The notes below the pieces were generated by a model. The model searched no databases and had not been told where the DNA came from. It saw nothing but the letters and a program-made list of their open reading frames with translations. 64,000 nt of DNA from Strigops habroptila. Its lineage: Eukaryota; Chordata; Aves; Psittaciformes; Psittacidae. The stretch's first letter is position 1. Each line of letters starts with the position of its first letter. Shown here piece by piece: positions 1 to 40,535 of this stretch. The position numbers were made by a program, and so were the translations under genes. Location: NCBI RefSeq assembly GCF_004027225.2, contig NC_044301.2:17257255-17321254 (forward strand), written 5' to 3'.

Positions 1-475
1 TAGGAGCAGCCTCACGCTCGCAAGCCCTTACCCTCACGGGGGACTTCAACCACCCCGATATCTGTTGGAGGGACGGCACGGCACAAGCAATTCAGTAGGT
101 TCCTTGATTGTGTGGAAGACAACTTCCTCTTGCAAGTGATAGAGGAGCCAACAAGGAGAGGTGCCATACTTGACCTCGTGCTCACCAACAGGGAGGGGCT
201 GGTGGGGAATGTGATGCTCCAAGGCAGCCTTGGCTGCAGTGATCACAAGATGGTGGAGTTCAAGGTCCTCAGGGCAGTGAGAAGGGCACGGAGAAAGCTC
301 ACTGCCCTGGACTTCAAGAGAGCAGACTTCGACCTCTTCAGGAACCTGCTCAGTAAGGTTCCATGGGATAAAGCCCTAGAGGGCAGGGGAGCCCAAGATT
401 ATAGAGATTCTTAAATATTATTGAAAAGCATTGCAGGAAGTGCAGTAAAAATTTCAGAATAATCACTCAATCCCC
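1..475 (+). repeat. Left arm of a near-perfect 475-bp inverted repeat
   Basis: Bases 1-475 pair without gaps to the reverse complement of 14591-15065 (position p matches 15066-p). Both arms encode the same 100-residue endonuclease piece; I see one mismatch (381 G against A on the other arm). The arm includes CR1 sequence (1-398) and about 77 bp of non-CR1 sequence (399-475). It may extend further left, outside the window. Confidence 0.93.
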
Positions 476-476
476 C
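399..476 (+). other. 78-bp non-CR1 insert within the CR1, also present beside the right arm
   Basis: CR1 sequence is continuous across this point in a related copy (near 44740, minus strand), so this stretch is foreign. The same bases (reverse complement) are found at 14591-14667, where they flank the truncated CR1 in intron 2. CR1 resumes at 477 after a 9-bp near-duplication (AGCCCAAGA / AGCCCAAAA). Confidence 0.85.
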
Positions 477-2554
477 AGCCCAAAATGCTGGCTAATATTC
501 AAGGATCACCTGCTCCAAGCTCAGGAGCGATGCGTCCTGACAAGAAGGAAATGGGGCAAGAAGGCCAGGGGGCCCCCATGGATGGATAAGGAGCTGCTGA
601 GAAAATTCAGAAGGAAAAAAGCAGCTTATAGAAGGTGGAAGCAAAGACAGGCGGCCCGGAAAGAATACAGGGAGATTGTCCAGTAATCTAGGGACCAGGT
701 CAGGAAAGCTAAGGCCCAGATAGAATTGAGTCTGGCCAGGGATATGAAAGATAATAGGAAGGGCTTCTATAGGTATGTAGCAAACAATAGACAGACTGGG
801 AACAATATGGGCCCTCTCCGGAAGCTATCAGGAGAACTGGTTACCCTGGATTTGGAGAAGGCTGAGGTTCTCCATGACTTCTTTGCCTCAGTCTTCACTG
901 GCAAGTGCTCTGACCACGCCGCTCAAGTCTTGCAAGGCAGATGCAGGGACTGTGAGAAAGAAGACCTTAGGCCTACTGTAGGAGAGGATCAGGTTCGAGA
1001 TCATCTTAGGAACCTGAATGTGCACAAGTCCATGGGACCTGATGAAATCCATCTCTGGGTCCTGAGGGAGCCAGCGAATGAAGTTACTAAGCCACTATCC
1101 ATCATATTTGAAAAATCATGGCAGTCAGGTGAAGTGACTAAAAAAAGGAAAATATAACCCCCCTTTTCAAGAAGGGGAAAATGGAAGACCTGGGGAACTA
1201 CAGAGCAATCAGTCTCACCTCTGTGCCTGGCAGGATCATGGAGCAGATTCTCCTGGAAAGCATGCTAAGACACATGAAAAACAATGAGGTGGGTGGTGAC
1301 AGCCAACATGACTTCCCTAAGGGCAAATCATGCCTGACCAATTTGGTGGCCTTCTACGATGGAGCTACAGAACTGATGGATAGGGGCAGAGCAACTGACA
1401 TTGTCTACCTGGACTTGTGCAAAGCGTTTGACACTGTCCCACACATGACATCCTTGTCTCTAAACTGAAGAGACACAAATTTGATGGATGTACCACCCGG
1501 TGGATAAAGAATTGGCTGGATGGCCACATGCAGAGAGTTGTGGTCAATGGTTCAGTGTCCACATGGAGGTGGGTAACGAGTGGTGTCCCTCAGGGATCGG
1601 TGTTGGAAATGATCCTGATCAACATCACTGTCGGCAACATGGACAGTGGGATTGAGTGCGCCCTCAGCAAGTTTGCTGATGACACCAAGCTATGTCGTGT
1701 GGTTGACATGCTGGAGGGAAGGGATGCCATTCAGAGGGACCCTGACACACCTGAGAGGCGGGCCAATACAAACCTCATGAAGTTCAACACAGCAAAGTGC
1801 AAGGTCCCACACCTGGGTCGGGGCAATCCCAGGCACAGCTACAGGTTGGACAGAGAAGTGATTCAGAGCAGTCCTGCAGAGAAGGACTTGGGGGTATTGG
1901 TGGACAAGAAATTTTACATGAGCCGGCAGCACGCGCTCACAGCCCAGAAAGCCAACTGTATCCTGGGCTGCATCAAAAGGAGTGTGACCAGCAGGTCAAA
2001 GGAGGTGATCCTGCCCCTCTACTCTGCTCTTGTGAGACCTCACTTGGAGTATTGTGTACAGTTCTGGTGTCCTCAACATAAGAAAGACATGGAGCTGTTG
2101 GAGCAAGTCCAGAGGAGGGCAATGAGGATGATAAGGGGACTGGAGCACCTCCCATACGAAGACAGGCTAAGAAAGGTGGGGCTGTTCAGCCTGGAGAAGA
2201 GAAGGCTGCATGGAGACCTCATAGCAGCCTTCCAGTATCTGAAGGGGGCCTATAAGGATGCTGGAGAGGGACTCTTCATCAGGGACTGTAGTGGTAGGAC
2301 AAGGGGTAATGGCTTCAAACTTAAACAGGGGAAGTTCAGGTTAGATATAAGGAAGAAGTTTACTCTGAGGGTGGTGAGGCACTGGAACATGTTGCCCAAG
2401 GAAGTTGTGAATGCTCCATCCCTGGCAGTGTTCAAGGCCAGGTTGGACAGGGCCTTGGGGTGACATGGTCTAGTGGGAGGTGTCCCTGCGGATGGCAGGG
2501 GTGTTAGAACTAGATGATCTTAAGGGTCCTTTCCAAACCTAACCATTCTGATAG

Positions 2555-2641
2555 TCCTGGGCAACTGGCTCTAGGTGGCCCTGCTTGAGTGGGATTGGAC
2601 CCCCAGATGACCTCCAGAGGTCCCTTCTGACCTCAACCATT
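2555..2641 (+). mobile_element. CR1 3' tail fragment of a second subfamily
   Basis: A short segment with the CR1 3'-end signature (gaccTCCAGAGGTCCCTTCTGACC form, ending AACCATTCTCTGA). It directly follows the tail of the larger CR1, giving two CR1 3' ends back to back. It ends 73 bp from ZFR exon 9. Confidence 0.75.
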
Positions 2642-2713
2642 CTCTGAGTATTTCATGTTGAATAAATTTTCACTAAAATAGTTAAAAAGTAATCTACATT
2701 TTCATATCAATAC

Positions 2714-32387
<29,674 letters not shown>

Positions 32388-32435
32388 GAGTCCAAGCTAG
32401 CGGCGAAAACAGCGGCTGAACGCTGAACTATCACT

Positions 32436-32501
32436 ATTTTTTTTTATTTTTTTTTTCTTCTTCTTCTCCTCCTCCTCCTCCTCCTCCTCCTCCTCCTCCT
32501 C
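32436..32501. repeat. T tract and (TCC)n microsatellite in the ZFR 5' UTR/promoter
   Basis: A T-rich tract (32436-32460) runs into a TCC triplet repeat (about 32466-32501). On the gene strand this is (GGA)n followed by an A tract, 50-115 bp upstream of the start codon, so it may be transcribed. Confidence 0.9.
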
Positions 32502-32554
32502 GTCACTACCGCGCCCACTCCCTACGGCTGCACACCTACGGCGGATTACAGCCG

Positions 32555-32720
32555 GAGCCACGCGCACGCGCGAAATGTGTGAGAGGCCACTGGGAATTGT
32601 AGTCCGACCCAAGACTATGCCCCCTTCACCCCGCTCGCAGAAGAGGGCGCTTGGTGCCGCGGGAGCGAATCATGTGCGCATGCGCGGGATGCGCAAAGGC
32701 TCTTGGGAACTGTAGTCCTT
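32555..32720 (-). promoter_or_regulatory. ZFR promoter: two ZNF143-like sites and NRF1-like sites
   Basis: On the gene strand ACTACAATTCCCAG lies at 32603-32590 and ACTACAGTTCCCAAG at 32716-32702; both match the ZNF143/Staf (SBS) consensus, the second with one change. TGCGCATGCGCG at 32675-32686 is a palindromic NRF1-type motif and a second GCGCACGCGCG-like stretch is near 32560-32572. This is a TATA-less CpG promoter by appearance. Factor binding is inferred from motif only. Confidence 0.65.
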
Positions 32721-32785
32721 CTTCCTGAAGCCCAGGCATGAGGGAGAGCTGCTCTTAAAGGAGCGCTGCACGTAGCGCCCGTCTG

Positions 32786-32864
32786 CCCCCTCCCTCCCTT
32801 CCTCCCTTCCTCCCTTCCTCCCTTCCTCCCTTCCTCCCTTCCTCCCTTCTTCCCTTCCTTCCTT
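32786..32864. repeat. (CCCTTCCT)n pyrimidine microsatellite
   Basis: About 80 bp of nearly pure polypyrimidine made of TCCC and TTCC units (the complement is GGAAGGGA), upstream of the ZFR promoter. Confidence 0.95.
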
Positions 32865-33210
32865 ATCCCCTGTTCTGAACCTACAGTCACACCACACCTG
32901 TACCCATGGACTCATGTTGCAAAGATAGAGTCAGTTTCTTATTCTTGCCTGCAAAGGGACAACACACCACAGAAGGTAGCTCAAGTAACAGAAATCTTGG
33001 TGGAACAGGTCATCACCACCCTTGCCACATACTGGTGTTTGTCCCCACGCACGTACTGCATGTGTCAGTATTTACCAGCTTTCCTATGCAAACACATTAT
33101 CAGCTGAAGACTGACATACACAGCAGGTATCTAGTTAGCACTCCTGCAAGGCCACAGAGCTAGTGCACGTGCAGAGTTCACAGTGATACTAAATTAAACA
33201 AGTATTTCAT
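32865..33210. other. Spacer between ZFR promoter and ERV relic
   Basis: Unique sequence; nothing recognised. Confidence 0.6.
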
Positions 33211-33788
33211 TGTGTATAGAGGCATAGTCATGGACAAGGCTACGAGGACCCTCAAGATAAGGAAGGCATGCAACAAGAGGACCAGATGTCTTCTTTCAAA
33301 TTGATGTGGGCCTTCCTCCTGTTGATAAGGCCTGAGAAATAGGTAAACAGCTGTAAAAGAAAACAGCTACAGGAGCCTCTCAGGGTCATAAATTAGCCCA
33401 AACAAGAACATGTAGTTAATTGGCAAGACTAAACACACATTCTAATGTCCTTAACTAACAGATTTCCATAAAATGGTAAAATGAGTGGGGATATTTCTCC
33501 CCAAATGACCACCACGACTCCCAGAGACAACTCCTAGAATTCACAGTGCCTGCGCCACAGCCTTATCTACCCAAATTACCATATGCACGAGTAACAGGAA
33601 TTGGGTGGGCACTTAGCACAATGATAATGAATATGTATATAATGAAGATATATAAGCTGTAAACTGTCTCTTCTCAGTGTGCGTGATAGGTGGAGTGATC
33701 CCCCATGCACCTGGTACCTTAATAAAGTAATGTCGGTTTCTAACCTGTCATTCTGGTTGGAGAGTTTATTTCCCAGATTTCGGTGACA
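33211..33788 (+). mobile_element. 5' LTR of a gammaretrovirus-like (ERV1-type) relic
   Basis: A probable LTR from TGTGTATAGAGG (start uncertain) to TTCGGTGACA. It has a TATATAAG box near 33649 and an AATAAA signal at 33721-33726, followed by the GT-rich end of R/U5. The right end is fixed by the primer-binding site 5 bp beyond it. There is no 3' LTR in the window to confirm the left boundary. Confidence 0.75.
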
Positions 33789-33793
33789 GTTTT

Positions 33794-33811
33794 TGGCGAC
33801 CCAGATGGGAC
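33794..33811 (+). promoter_or_regulatory. Primer-binding site, arginine-tRNA type candidate
   Basis: TGGCGACCCAGATGGGAC follows the LTR by 5 bp. The complement resembles the 3' end of an arginine tRNA. The assignment is from memory of tRNA ends and is tentative; the position supports a PBS regardless. Confidence 0.7.
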
Positions 33812-34238
33812 CCTGCGTCAGGAGTTTGACAGACTGGAGGAATCACTAGAGCTCCAGCATGCACTGAAGTATTTTTGAGGAGATCTTTCGATTCCCTGGT
33901 CTGGTGAGTACTCCATGCATTTCCCTTTGGGAAACAGGTAAAAAGCATTAACTTTAAGGTATTTGCCTGCACGTAAGTTGCACTTGGTGATAGTACGCAG
34001 TGTTGGGCTAAAAGGGTTTGGTACAGGTTTGCTGCTGGCATTGGGTAATGCTGTACACTACTACGGGGACACCTGGAGTACAGCTCAGGTTTTGGAATTT
34101 TGGGTACCACAATGGGTGGTGCAGGACAATCTTCGCAATCCTGAGGGGAAGGGATTCCGAAGCATTCTCCTTTAGGTTGTATCCTGAGGTACTGGAAGAA
34201 GTTTAGGAGTGACCCCTTGACGTGTACATTGGTGGCCA

Positions 34239-35045
34239 ATGTATAAGTTAGAAGGTCAGGAGAAATGGCTTGTTAATGGAACTGTTGATTATAGTACAAT
34301 TTTGCAATTGACGCTGTTTTGCCAGAGAGAGGCAAAGTGGGATGAATTGCCATGTGTTGATTTATTCTCTGATTTGCAGAATAATTCGGATTTGCAAAAG
34401 GGGTGTATGAATATACCTAAGGATCCTATGGTATTAGCATTGGAAAAGGATAATAAGAAACCGCTCAAGAGATGTTGTTCTGCGTGTAGTATTGGTAAGC
34501 GGTGTATTAAATACAAGCAGGAAGAAGAGGATGTGAAATTATTGGTTGGGCCAAAAGGTAGAACAGAAGAACAAGTGCGGGGGCAGATTCGGATTCAGAT
34601 GGGGAGGAAAGCCGCTATGCTAGAAGTGGGAGCTTTAGCCCCATCTCGAGGAAAACAAGGAGAGGTGCTCCCCTAAACATTCAAGCCCCCTTACACCAGG
34701 AAGTAGGGGCGGAGGGGCCGGCAAGCTGTAAAAGCTGGGACAGATCCACGGTATCTCAATAAACTGCTGGAAACAGCCTGGAGAGTGCACAATAACAGAG
34801 AAGTCATCGAAAGGGAGAGGGAAAAGAAGGAAAAGAATAGGGAAAGAAAATTGTTGGCTGTAGCTATCACACAGGAGACCAGGAAAGGGGGGGAACGACT
34901 CAGAAGGGAAGGGTCAAAGGGAAGGATTGCATGGAAATGTTTGTGAACAGACTCCGCAGGTTCACTTAGAGAATGATCAGTGTGCAATTTGTAAACAGAG
35001 GGGGCACCGGAAGAGAGAATGCCCTCAGAGTCAAAATAAATACCA
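34239..35045 (+). pseudogene. Degenerate gag of the ERV1-type relic
   Basis: A 145-residue open frame at 34239-34676 resembles the N-terminal (matrix) part of a gammaretroviral Gag. After stops and shifts, a single zinc knuckle is readable at 34981-35022 (Cys, Cys, His, Cys with C-x2-C-x4-H-x4-C spacing), as in a nucleocapsid. Most of capsid is missing or unrecognisable, so no Gag polyprotein can be made. One knuckle rather than two fits gammaretrovirus-like elements. Confidence 0.75.
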
Positions 35046-35116
35046 GAGATTTAGTGGAACGTCAGGCAGCAAAAATGATGACTTTAGATGAAGACTGAGG
35101 AGAACCAGGAGAAGAT

Positions 35117-35407
35117 TTGACACCCTCCCCAACATGGCCCCTGGTTACAGTTAGGTTGGGGAATGATAAAGTAAAATTTGTTGTAGATCCAGGAGCAACC
35201 TATTCTGTTATAAATACTTGTAAAGGGCAATTAAGCAAACAGCCAGCTTCGGTCATTGGTGCCACAGGGAGGAAAGAAAACTGGCCTTTCTTTCAAACTT
35301 TAAAATTTAAAATTGGCAAATGGATGTTGACCCATCATTTTCTTTACATGCCTGAATGCCCCATGCTGTTATTGGGTAGAGATATGCTGAGTAAACTACA
35401 TGCATAA
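35117..35407 (+). pseudogene. Retroviral aspartic protease relic
   Basis: A 96-residue frame with the protease fold signature: an active-site region reading V-V-D-P-G-A-T, a G-A-T-G flap region and a C-terminal L-L-G-R-D motif. The catalytic D-T/S-G triplet is changed to D-P-G, so it is predicted to be inactive. It lies just after the nucleocapsid knuckle, the expected gag-pro order. Confidence 0.8.
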
Positions 35408-35457
35408 ATTAGGTTTTAAAAGGAAATATTCAGATACATATTTCTGAGGAAAAGGCT

Positions 35458-35890
35458 GTGGAGGCCCAAGTTTTTATGTTACAGAAACCAGCCACTGAGC
35501 CAGATATACTGGAGGAAGTGGAGAACTCAGTCACCCCGTTGGTATGGGCTACTGGAGTACCGGGACGATCACAAAATGCAGAAGCAGTAACTATTCATCT
35601 GAAACCAAACATCAGACTGGTAAGGCAGAAACAGTATCCTATAAAATTGGAAGCAAGGAAAGGACTAGAGCCTCTAATAGAAAATTAAATATAAATTACT
35701 CGTGGAATGTCAATCTAGATTTAATACTCCCATCTTACCAGTAAAGAAACCACACTCAACTGAGTATCACCTAGTACAAGACCTCATCAAATAGTACAAG
35801 ATGTACATACATCAGTTGCAACAACAGTCCTTCTGATCCAGGAAGCAAGAAAGCTAACTTTGGGACAAAAAAAAATGGACTATATTTGTA
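35458..35890 (+). pseudogene. Reverse transcriptase remnant with palm deleted
   Basis: The N-terminal RT segment (V-R-Q-K-Q-Y-P-I near 35620-35650) is present. The core including the expected Y-x-D-D box is absent: within about 200 bp the sequence passes to what should be thumb/connection. Stops at about 35686 and later break the frame. Loss of the palm appears to be an internal deletion. Confidence 0.75.
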
Positions 35891-35896
35891 CCTCAC

Positions 35897-36664
35897 ATGG
35901 TAACAACCATCCTGGAACAGAAAAGCAGTCACTGGCTTTCCCCAAGCAGGCTGTTAAAATATCAGGCCATGCTTCTGGAACAAGAGGACGTAGAATTGAA
36001 AGTAACTAACCTTTTGAATCCAGCAGTGTTTCTGACAACCTATCCAGAAGCAGGAGAGCTGACTCACAACTGTTTACAGACTATTGAGCAGGTGTATTTC
36101 AGTCATACTAACCTACAAGATACCCCACCGAAGGATGTGGATTGGGAGCTGTTTGTGGATGGTAGTAGCTTTGTGAAAAATGGAAACCGGAAAGCAGGAC
36201 ACACTGTGGTAACCCAACATGGTGTAATAGAGGCTAAAGCCCTGGCCCCCAACACATCAGCACAGAAAGCCGAGCTGATCGCGCTACTGAGAGCTCTGGA
36301 ATTGTCAGAAGGCAAAATCATTATCATATGGATGGACTCAAAATTTGCTTTTGGAATGGTTCATGCCCATGGGGCCATATGGAAGGAAAGGGGGTTGTTA
36401 ACTTCTATGGGGTCCCCTATAAAATATGGACAAATAATACAGGAACTGTTAAAAGGAGTCCAGCTACCCTGGAAGGTAGCAATAATGCATTGCAAGGCAC
36501 ATCAATCCAGTAATACTCCAGTGAATACTGGTAATTACCTTGCTGACAAAACAGCCAAAGAAGTTGTGGGTGGGGACCTTTTATTAATATTGCCTCATAA
36601 GTATCAGTGCTTGGATAATGAAGTTCCAAGTTATCAGAGGATGAGAAACTGGCAAGTCTACTAG
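35897..36664 (+). pseudogene. RT connection and RNase H of ERV1-type pol
   Basis: A 255-residue open frame. The first about 70 residues read as RT connection; RNase H follows with its four acidic positions visible: Asp in L-F-V-D-G-S-S, Glu in K-A-E-L-I-A-L, Asp in I-W-M-D-S-K-F and Asp in N-Y-L-A-D-K-T. This is the best preserved part of the element. It is disconnected from RT and integrase by stops, so it is unlikely to be expressed as an enzyme. Confidence 0.88.
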
Positions 36665-36689
36665 GAGCCAAGAAGAATGAAGGATGGTG

Positions 36690-37456
36690 GGTTACACCAA
36701 ACAGGCAAGTAATAATTCCCCAGCCTCTTATGAGAAAAATAGCTGAAGAAAAACACCAGGCAACTCATGGGGGAACAGAATCAATGACTGAGGCTTTAAA
36801 ACACCAAGTTCTGAGTGTGCAAATGGCAGGAATATAAAAAGTGTTGTAAAGAAGTGTGAACTTTGTTTATGAAATAATTCTTACAATGCTAAGAGACCCC
36901 CACCTGGAACAACAAAGGCAATTGTCCAGGACACTATTGGCAAGTGGACTTTACAGAACTGCTGCAGCAAAACAGGCTCAGGTATATCTTGGTGCTAGTA
37001 GATACATTTTCTGGTTGCCCACAGGCTTTCCCTTGTCACACCAATAAGGCCAAGGAAGTAGTAAAAATTTTGTTAAAAGAAATCATTCCAAGATTTGGGG
37101 TACCCATAGGAATGTCATCTGATCTGATCACATTTCATTACTGAAATTGTATGAAATCTATCCAAGGTAATGGGGATAAAGTGGGATTTGCATATGACTT
37201 GGAGGCCCCAGTCTAGTGGGAAAGTAGAAAGAATGAATCAGAGTTTAAAGAAACAAATAAGCAAGATTTGCCAGGGATCATATCTGAAATGGCCAGATGT
37301 GTTACCTCTGGCCTTGTTAAGAGTTAGAGTCAGACCAATGTCAAAAGAAAGCTTAAGCCTGTATGAAATATTATATGGGTGACCATATCAAATCACAGAA
37401 AGTAAAGCAAATGAAGAGATTATTGGAGATCAGCATCTAACAGAAAATGTTATGTC
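36690..37456 (+). pseudogene. Integrase relic of ERV1-type pol, cut off by a CR1
   Basis: Frames at 36856-37047, 36944-37144 and 37170-37382 hold pieces of the integrase core (D-F-T-E-L-L and V-L-V-D-T-F-S-G, then V-E-R-M-N-Q-S with the catalytic Glu), with frameshifts between them. An HHCC-like start near 36755-36800 is partly readable. Sequence resembling the ERV stops at the CR1 3' end (37457). No env or 3' LTR was found. Confidence 0.85.
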
Positions 37457-39423
37457 ATAGAATCATAGAACAGTTTGGGTTGGAAGGGACCTTCAAAGGT
37501 CATCTAGTCCAACCCCCCTGCAATTAGCAGGGATATCTTCAACTAGATCAGGTTGCCCAGAACCACACCCAGCCTGGCCTTGAATGTCTCCAGGGATGGT
37601 GCATCCACCACCTCTCTGGGAAACCTGTTCCAATATTTTACCACCCTCATTGTAAAGAATATTTTCCTCACATCCAGCCTGAGTCTCCCCTCTTTTAGTT
37701 TAAAACCATCACCTCTCGTCCTATCTATCGCAATAGGCCCTGCTAAAAAGTCTCTCCCCATTTTTCTTATGGGCCCCTTTTAAGAACTGAAAGGCTGCAA
37801 TAAGGTCTCCCCAGAGTCTTCTCCAGGCTGAACAAGCCTGACTCTCTCAGCCGTTCCTCATAGGAGAGGTGCTACATCCTTCTGACCATTTTTGTGGCCC
37901 TTTTCTGGACCCTCTCCAAACAGGTCCATGTCTTTCCTGTACTGAGGGACTCTAGAGCTGGATGCAGTACTCCAGGTGGGGTCTCACCAGAGCAGAGTAG
38001 AGGGGAAGAATCACCTTCCTTGACCTGCTGGCCCTGCTCCTTTGGATTGCAGCCCAAGATATGATTGGCCTTTTGGGCTCGTGTCCAATCTTTCATCCAC
38101 CAGTACCCCCAGGTCCTTCTCCTCAGGGGTACTCTCAATCCCTTCATCCCCAGCCTGTATTGATACCAGGGGTTGCCCTGACCCAGGTGTAGGACCCTGC
38201 ACTTTGCCTTGTTGAACCTCATGAGGTTCACATGGGTCCACCTCTCAAGCCTGTCCAAGTCCCTCTGGATAGCTTCCCATCCCTCAGGTGTGTCATCTGC
38301 ACCACTTAGCTTCATGTCATCTGCAAACTTGTTGACAGCGCACTCAATCCCACTGCCTATGTCACTGATGAAGATATTAAAGAGCACTGGTCCCCGTACA
38401 GACCCCTGAGGGATGCCACTTGTCACTGGTGTCCATCCAGACATTGAGCCATCGCACCCTTTGGATGCAACCACCCAGCCAATTCCTCATCCACCAAACA
38501 GTCCACCCATCAAATCCATATCTCTCCAGCCTAGAGAGAAGGATGTTGTGGGGGACTGTGTCAAAGGCTTTACAGAAGTCCAGATAGACAACATCCGTAG
38601 CCCTTCCTTTGTCCACTGATGTAGTAACTCCATCATAGAAGGCCACTAGGTTGGTCAGGCAGGACTTGCCCTTGGTGAAGCCATGCTGGCTGTCTCACAT
38701 CAGCTCCCTGTCCTCCATGTGCCTTAGCATAGCTCCTAGGAGGATCTGTTCCATGATCTTCCTAGGCACAGAGGTGAGGCTGACAGGTCAGTAGTTCCCA
38801 GGGTCCTCCTTTCTACCCTTTTTAAAAATGGGTGTGATATTGCCCTTTTTCCAGTCACCAGGGACCTTGCCTGACTGCCATAACTTCTCAAATATCATGG
38901 AGAGTGGCTCAGCAACTACATCAGCCAATTGCCTCAGGACTCTGGGATGGATCTCATCAGGTCCCATAGATTTGTGTATGTTCAGGTTCCTCAAATGGTC
39001 ACAAACCTGATCTTCACTTACAGTGGGAGGGACTTTGCTCCCCAGTTCCTGTCTTGCAGTTCATCCACTCGAGAGGTGTAAGGAGAGAGCCTGACAGTGA
39101 AGACTGAGGCAAGAAATTTGTTGAGTACCTCATCCTTCTCCCTGTCCATTGTTACCAGTTTACCAGTCTTGCTCATCGGGGGGGCACACTTTCTTTGACC
39201 TTCCTCTTCTGGTTGACATACCTGTAGAAGCCCTTCTTGTTATTCTTTGCATCCCTTGCCAAGTTCAGCTCCAGCTGCATGTTGGCCTTCCTGACCCCAT
39301 CTCTGCACAACCGGGCAACGTCCCTATACTCTTCCCAGGATACCTGTCCCTGCTTCCACTGCCTTCTTGCCCTCTAGTTTGACCAGCAGGTCTCAACTCA
39401 GCCATGCCAGCCTCTTGCCTTCC

Positions 39424-40533
39424 TTACTCAATTTTTTTACACCTGGGGATTGTGAGCTCTTGTTCTCTATGGAAAGCATCCTTAAAGATTTGCCAACTCT
39501 CTTCTGCTCCCTTGTCCTTGAGGGTAGTTCCCCAGCGGGTCCTACTGACTAACTCCTTAAAGAGCTGGAAGTTGGCTTTCCTAAAATTCAGCGTCCTGAT
39601 TGTACTCTTTGCTTGTCTCACCTCCCTTAGGATGGCGAACTCCACAAGTGCATGATCACTGCAGCCCAGGCTGCCTCCAATCTTGATGTCACCAATTAGC
39701 TCACTCACATTGGTGACCATCAGGTCCAGTATTGCATCCCCCCTGGTAGGGCTGTCTATTACCTGGCTTAAGAAGTTATCCTCAATGAGGAGTCTCTTGG
39801 ATTGCCTACAGCTCACTGTGCTACTTTTCCAGCAGATGTCAGGGTGGTTGAAGTCCCCTAGCAGGACAAGAGACTGCAAGCGTGATGCTTCCTGTAGCTG
39901 TAGTAAGAAGGCTTCATCAATAGTCTCCCCCTGATTGGGTGGCCTGTAGTAGACACCAGTCGCAAGGTTTCCTTTGTTGCCTTGGTCCCTGATTCTTACC
40001 TGCCAGCTTTCGACCTGCTCATGGCTATTCTGCAGAAACAACTCTTTGCACTCTATCCCTGTCTTGATGTAGAGGGCAACCCTTCTACCCTTCCTTCCTT
40101 GCCTATCCCTTCTGAACAGCCTGTAGCCATCGATAGCCACACTCCAGTCATGGGATCCATCCCACCAACTTTCAGTAATGGCCACCAGGTCATAGCTTTC
40201 TAGCTTCACAGTGGCTTCCAACTCTTCCTGTTTGTTGCCCATGCTGCATGCATTGGTGTAGAGGCACTTCAGCTGGGCTGTTGGTATTGTCACCTTCTTA
40301 GAGGAACACCTCTTAATTCCTTTGGAGTGTTTCACTGGTGTTTCCCTGTTGGCTCCTATTACCCCAGGTGCCCCTTCCTCATCTCCGTGAGACTTCAAGT
40401 TTGCTCCAGTGTGACCAACACATCTCAGAGCCACTGGCTGAGGGTCCTCACTAGCACCCTGCCCCTCTAACCTTGGCATCTCATCCCACAGCTTGTCATG
40501 GGCGAGCTTGATATTGTCCCCCTCCCCCATCAT
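39424..40533 (-). pseudogene. CR1 ORF2 endonuclease domain, open reading frame of 369 residues
   Basis: An apurinic/apyrimidinic-type endonuclease that nicks target DNA for reverse transcription. Visible motifs are T-N-A-C-S-M-G-N-K (Asn), A-I-T-E-S-W-W-D-G-S (Glu), L-L-G-D-F-N-H-P-D-I-C-W (Asp/Asn) and G-C-S-D-H-A-L-V (Asp-His), so all main catalytic positions are present. The ATG is 2 nt past the ORF1 stop codon (40536-40538). The frame ends where RT should follow, so the full ORF2 is interrupted. Confidence 0.9.
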
Positions 40534-40535
40534 GT

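Larger units (their letters stand above)
1..2553 (+). mobile_element. CR1 LINE, 5' end outside window, degenerate ORF2
   Basis: Non-LTR retrotransposon lying antisense to ZFR in intron 9. Reading frames in order are the end of the endonuclease domain (112-414, with a GCSDHK motif near residues 41-46), then reverse transcriptase pieces at 726-1157, 1181-1468 and 1528-2463. The last frame carries the RT active-site FADD box at residues 49-52 of that frame, then the CR1 C-terminal region. The frames are separated by stops and frameshifts, so ORF2 is dead. The 3' tail ends near AACCATTCTGAT at about 2553. A 78-bp non-CR1 insertion at 399-476 is flanked by near-copies of AGCCCAAGA (390-398 and 477-485). 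The 5' end is not visible, so total length is unknown. Confidence 0.93.

Noticed and set aside
32615..32890. A repetitive Lys/Gly/Glu/Arg frame on the minus strand
   Set aside because: It is a translation of the CCCTTCCT microsatellite.
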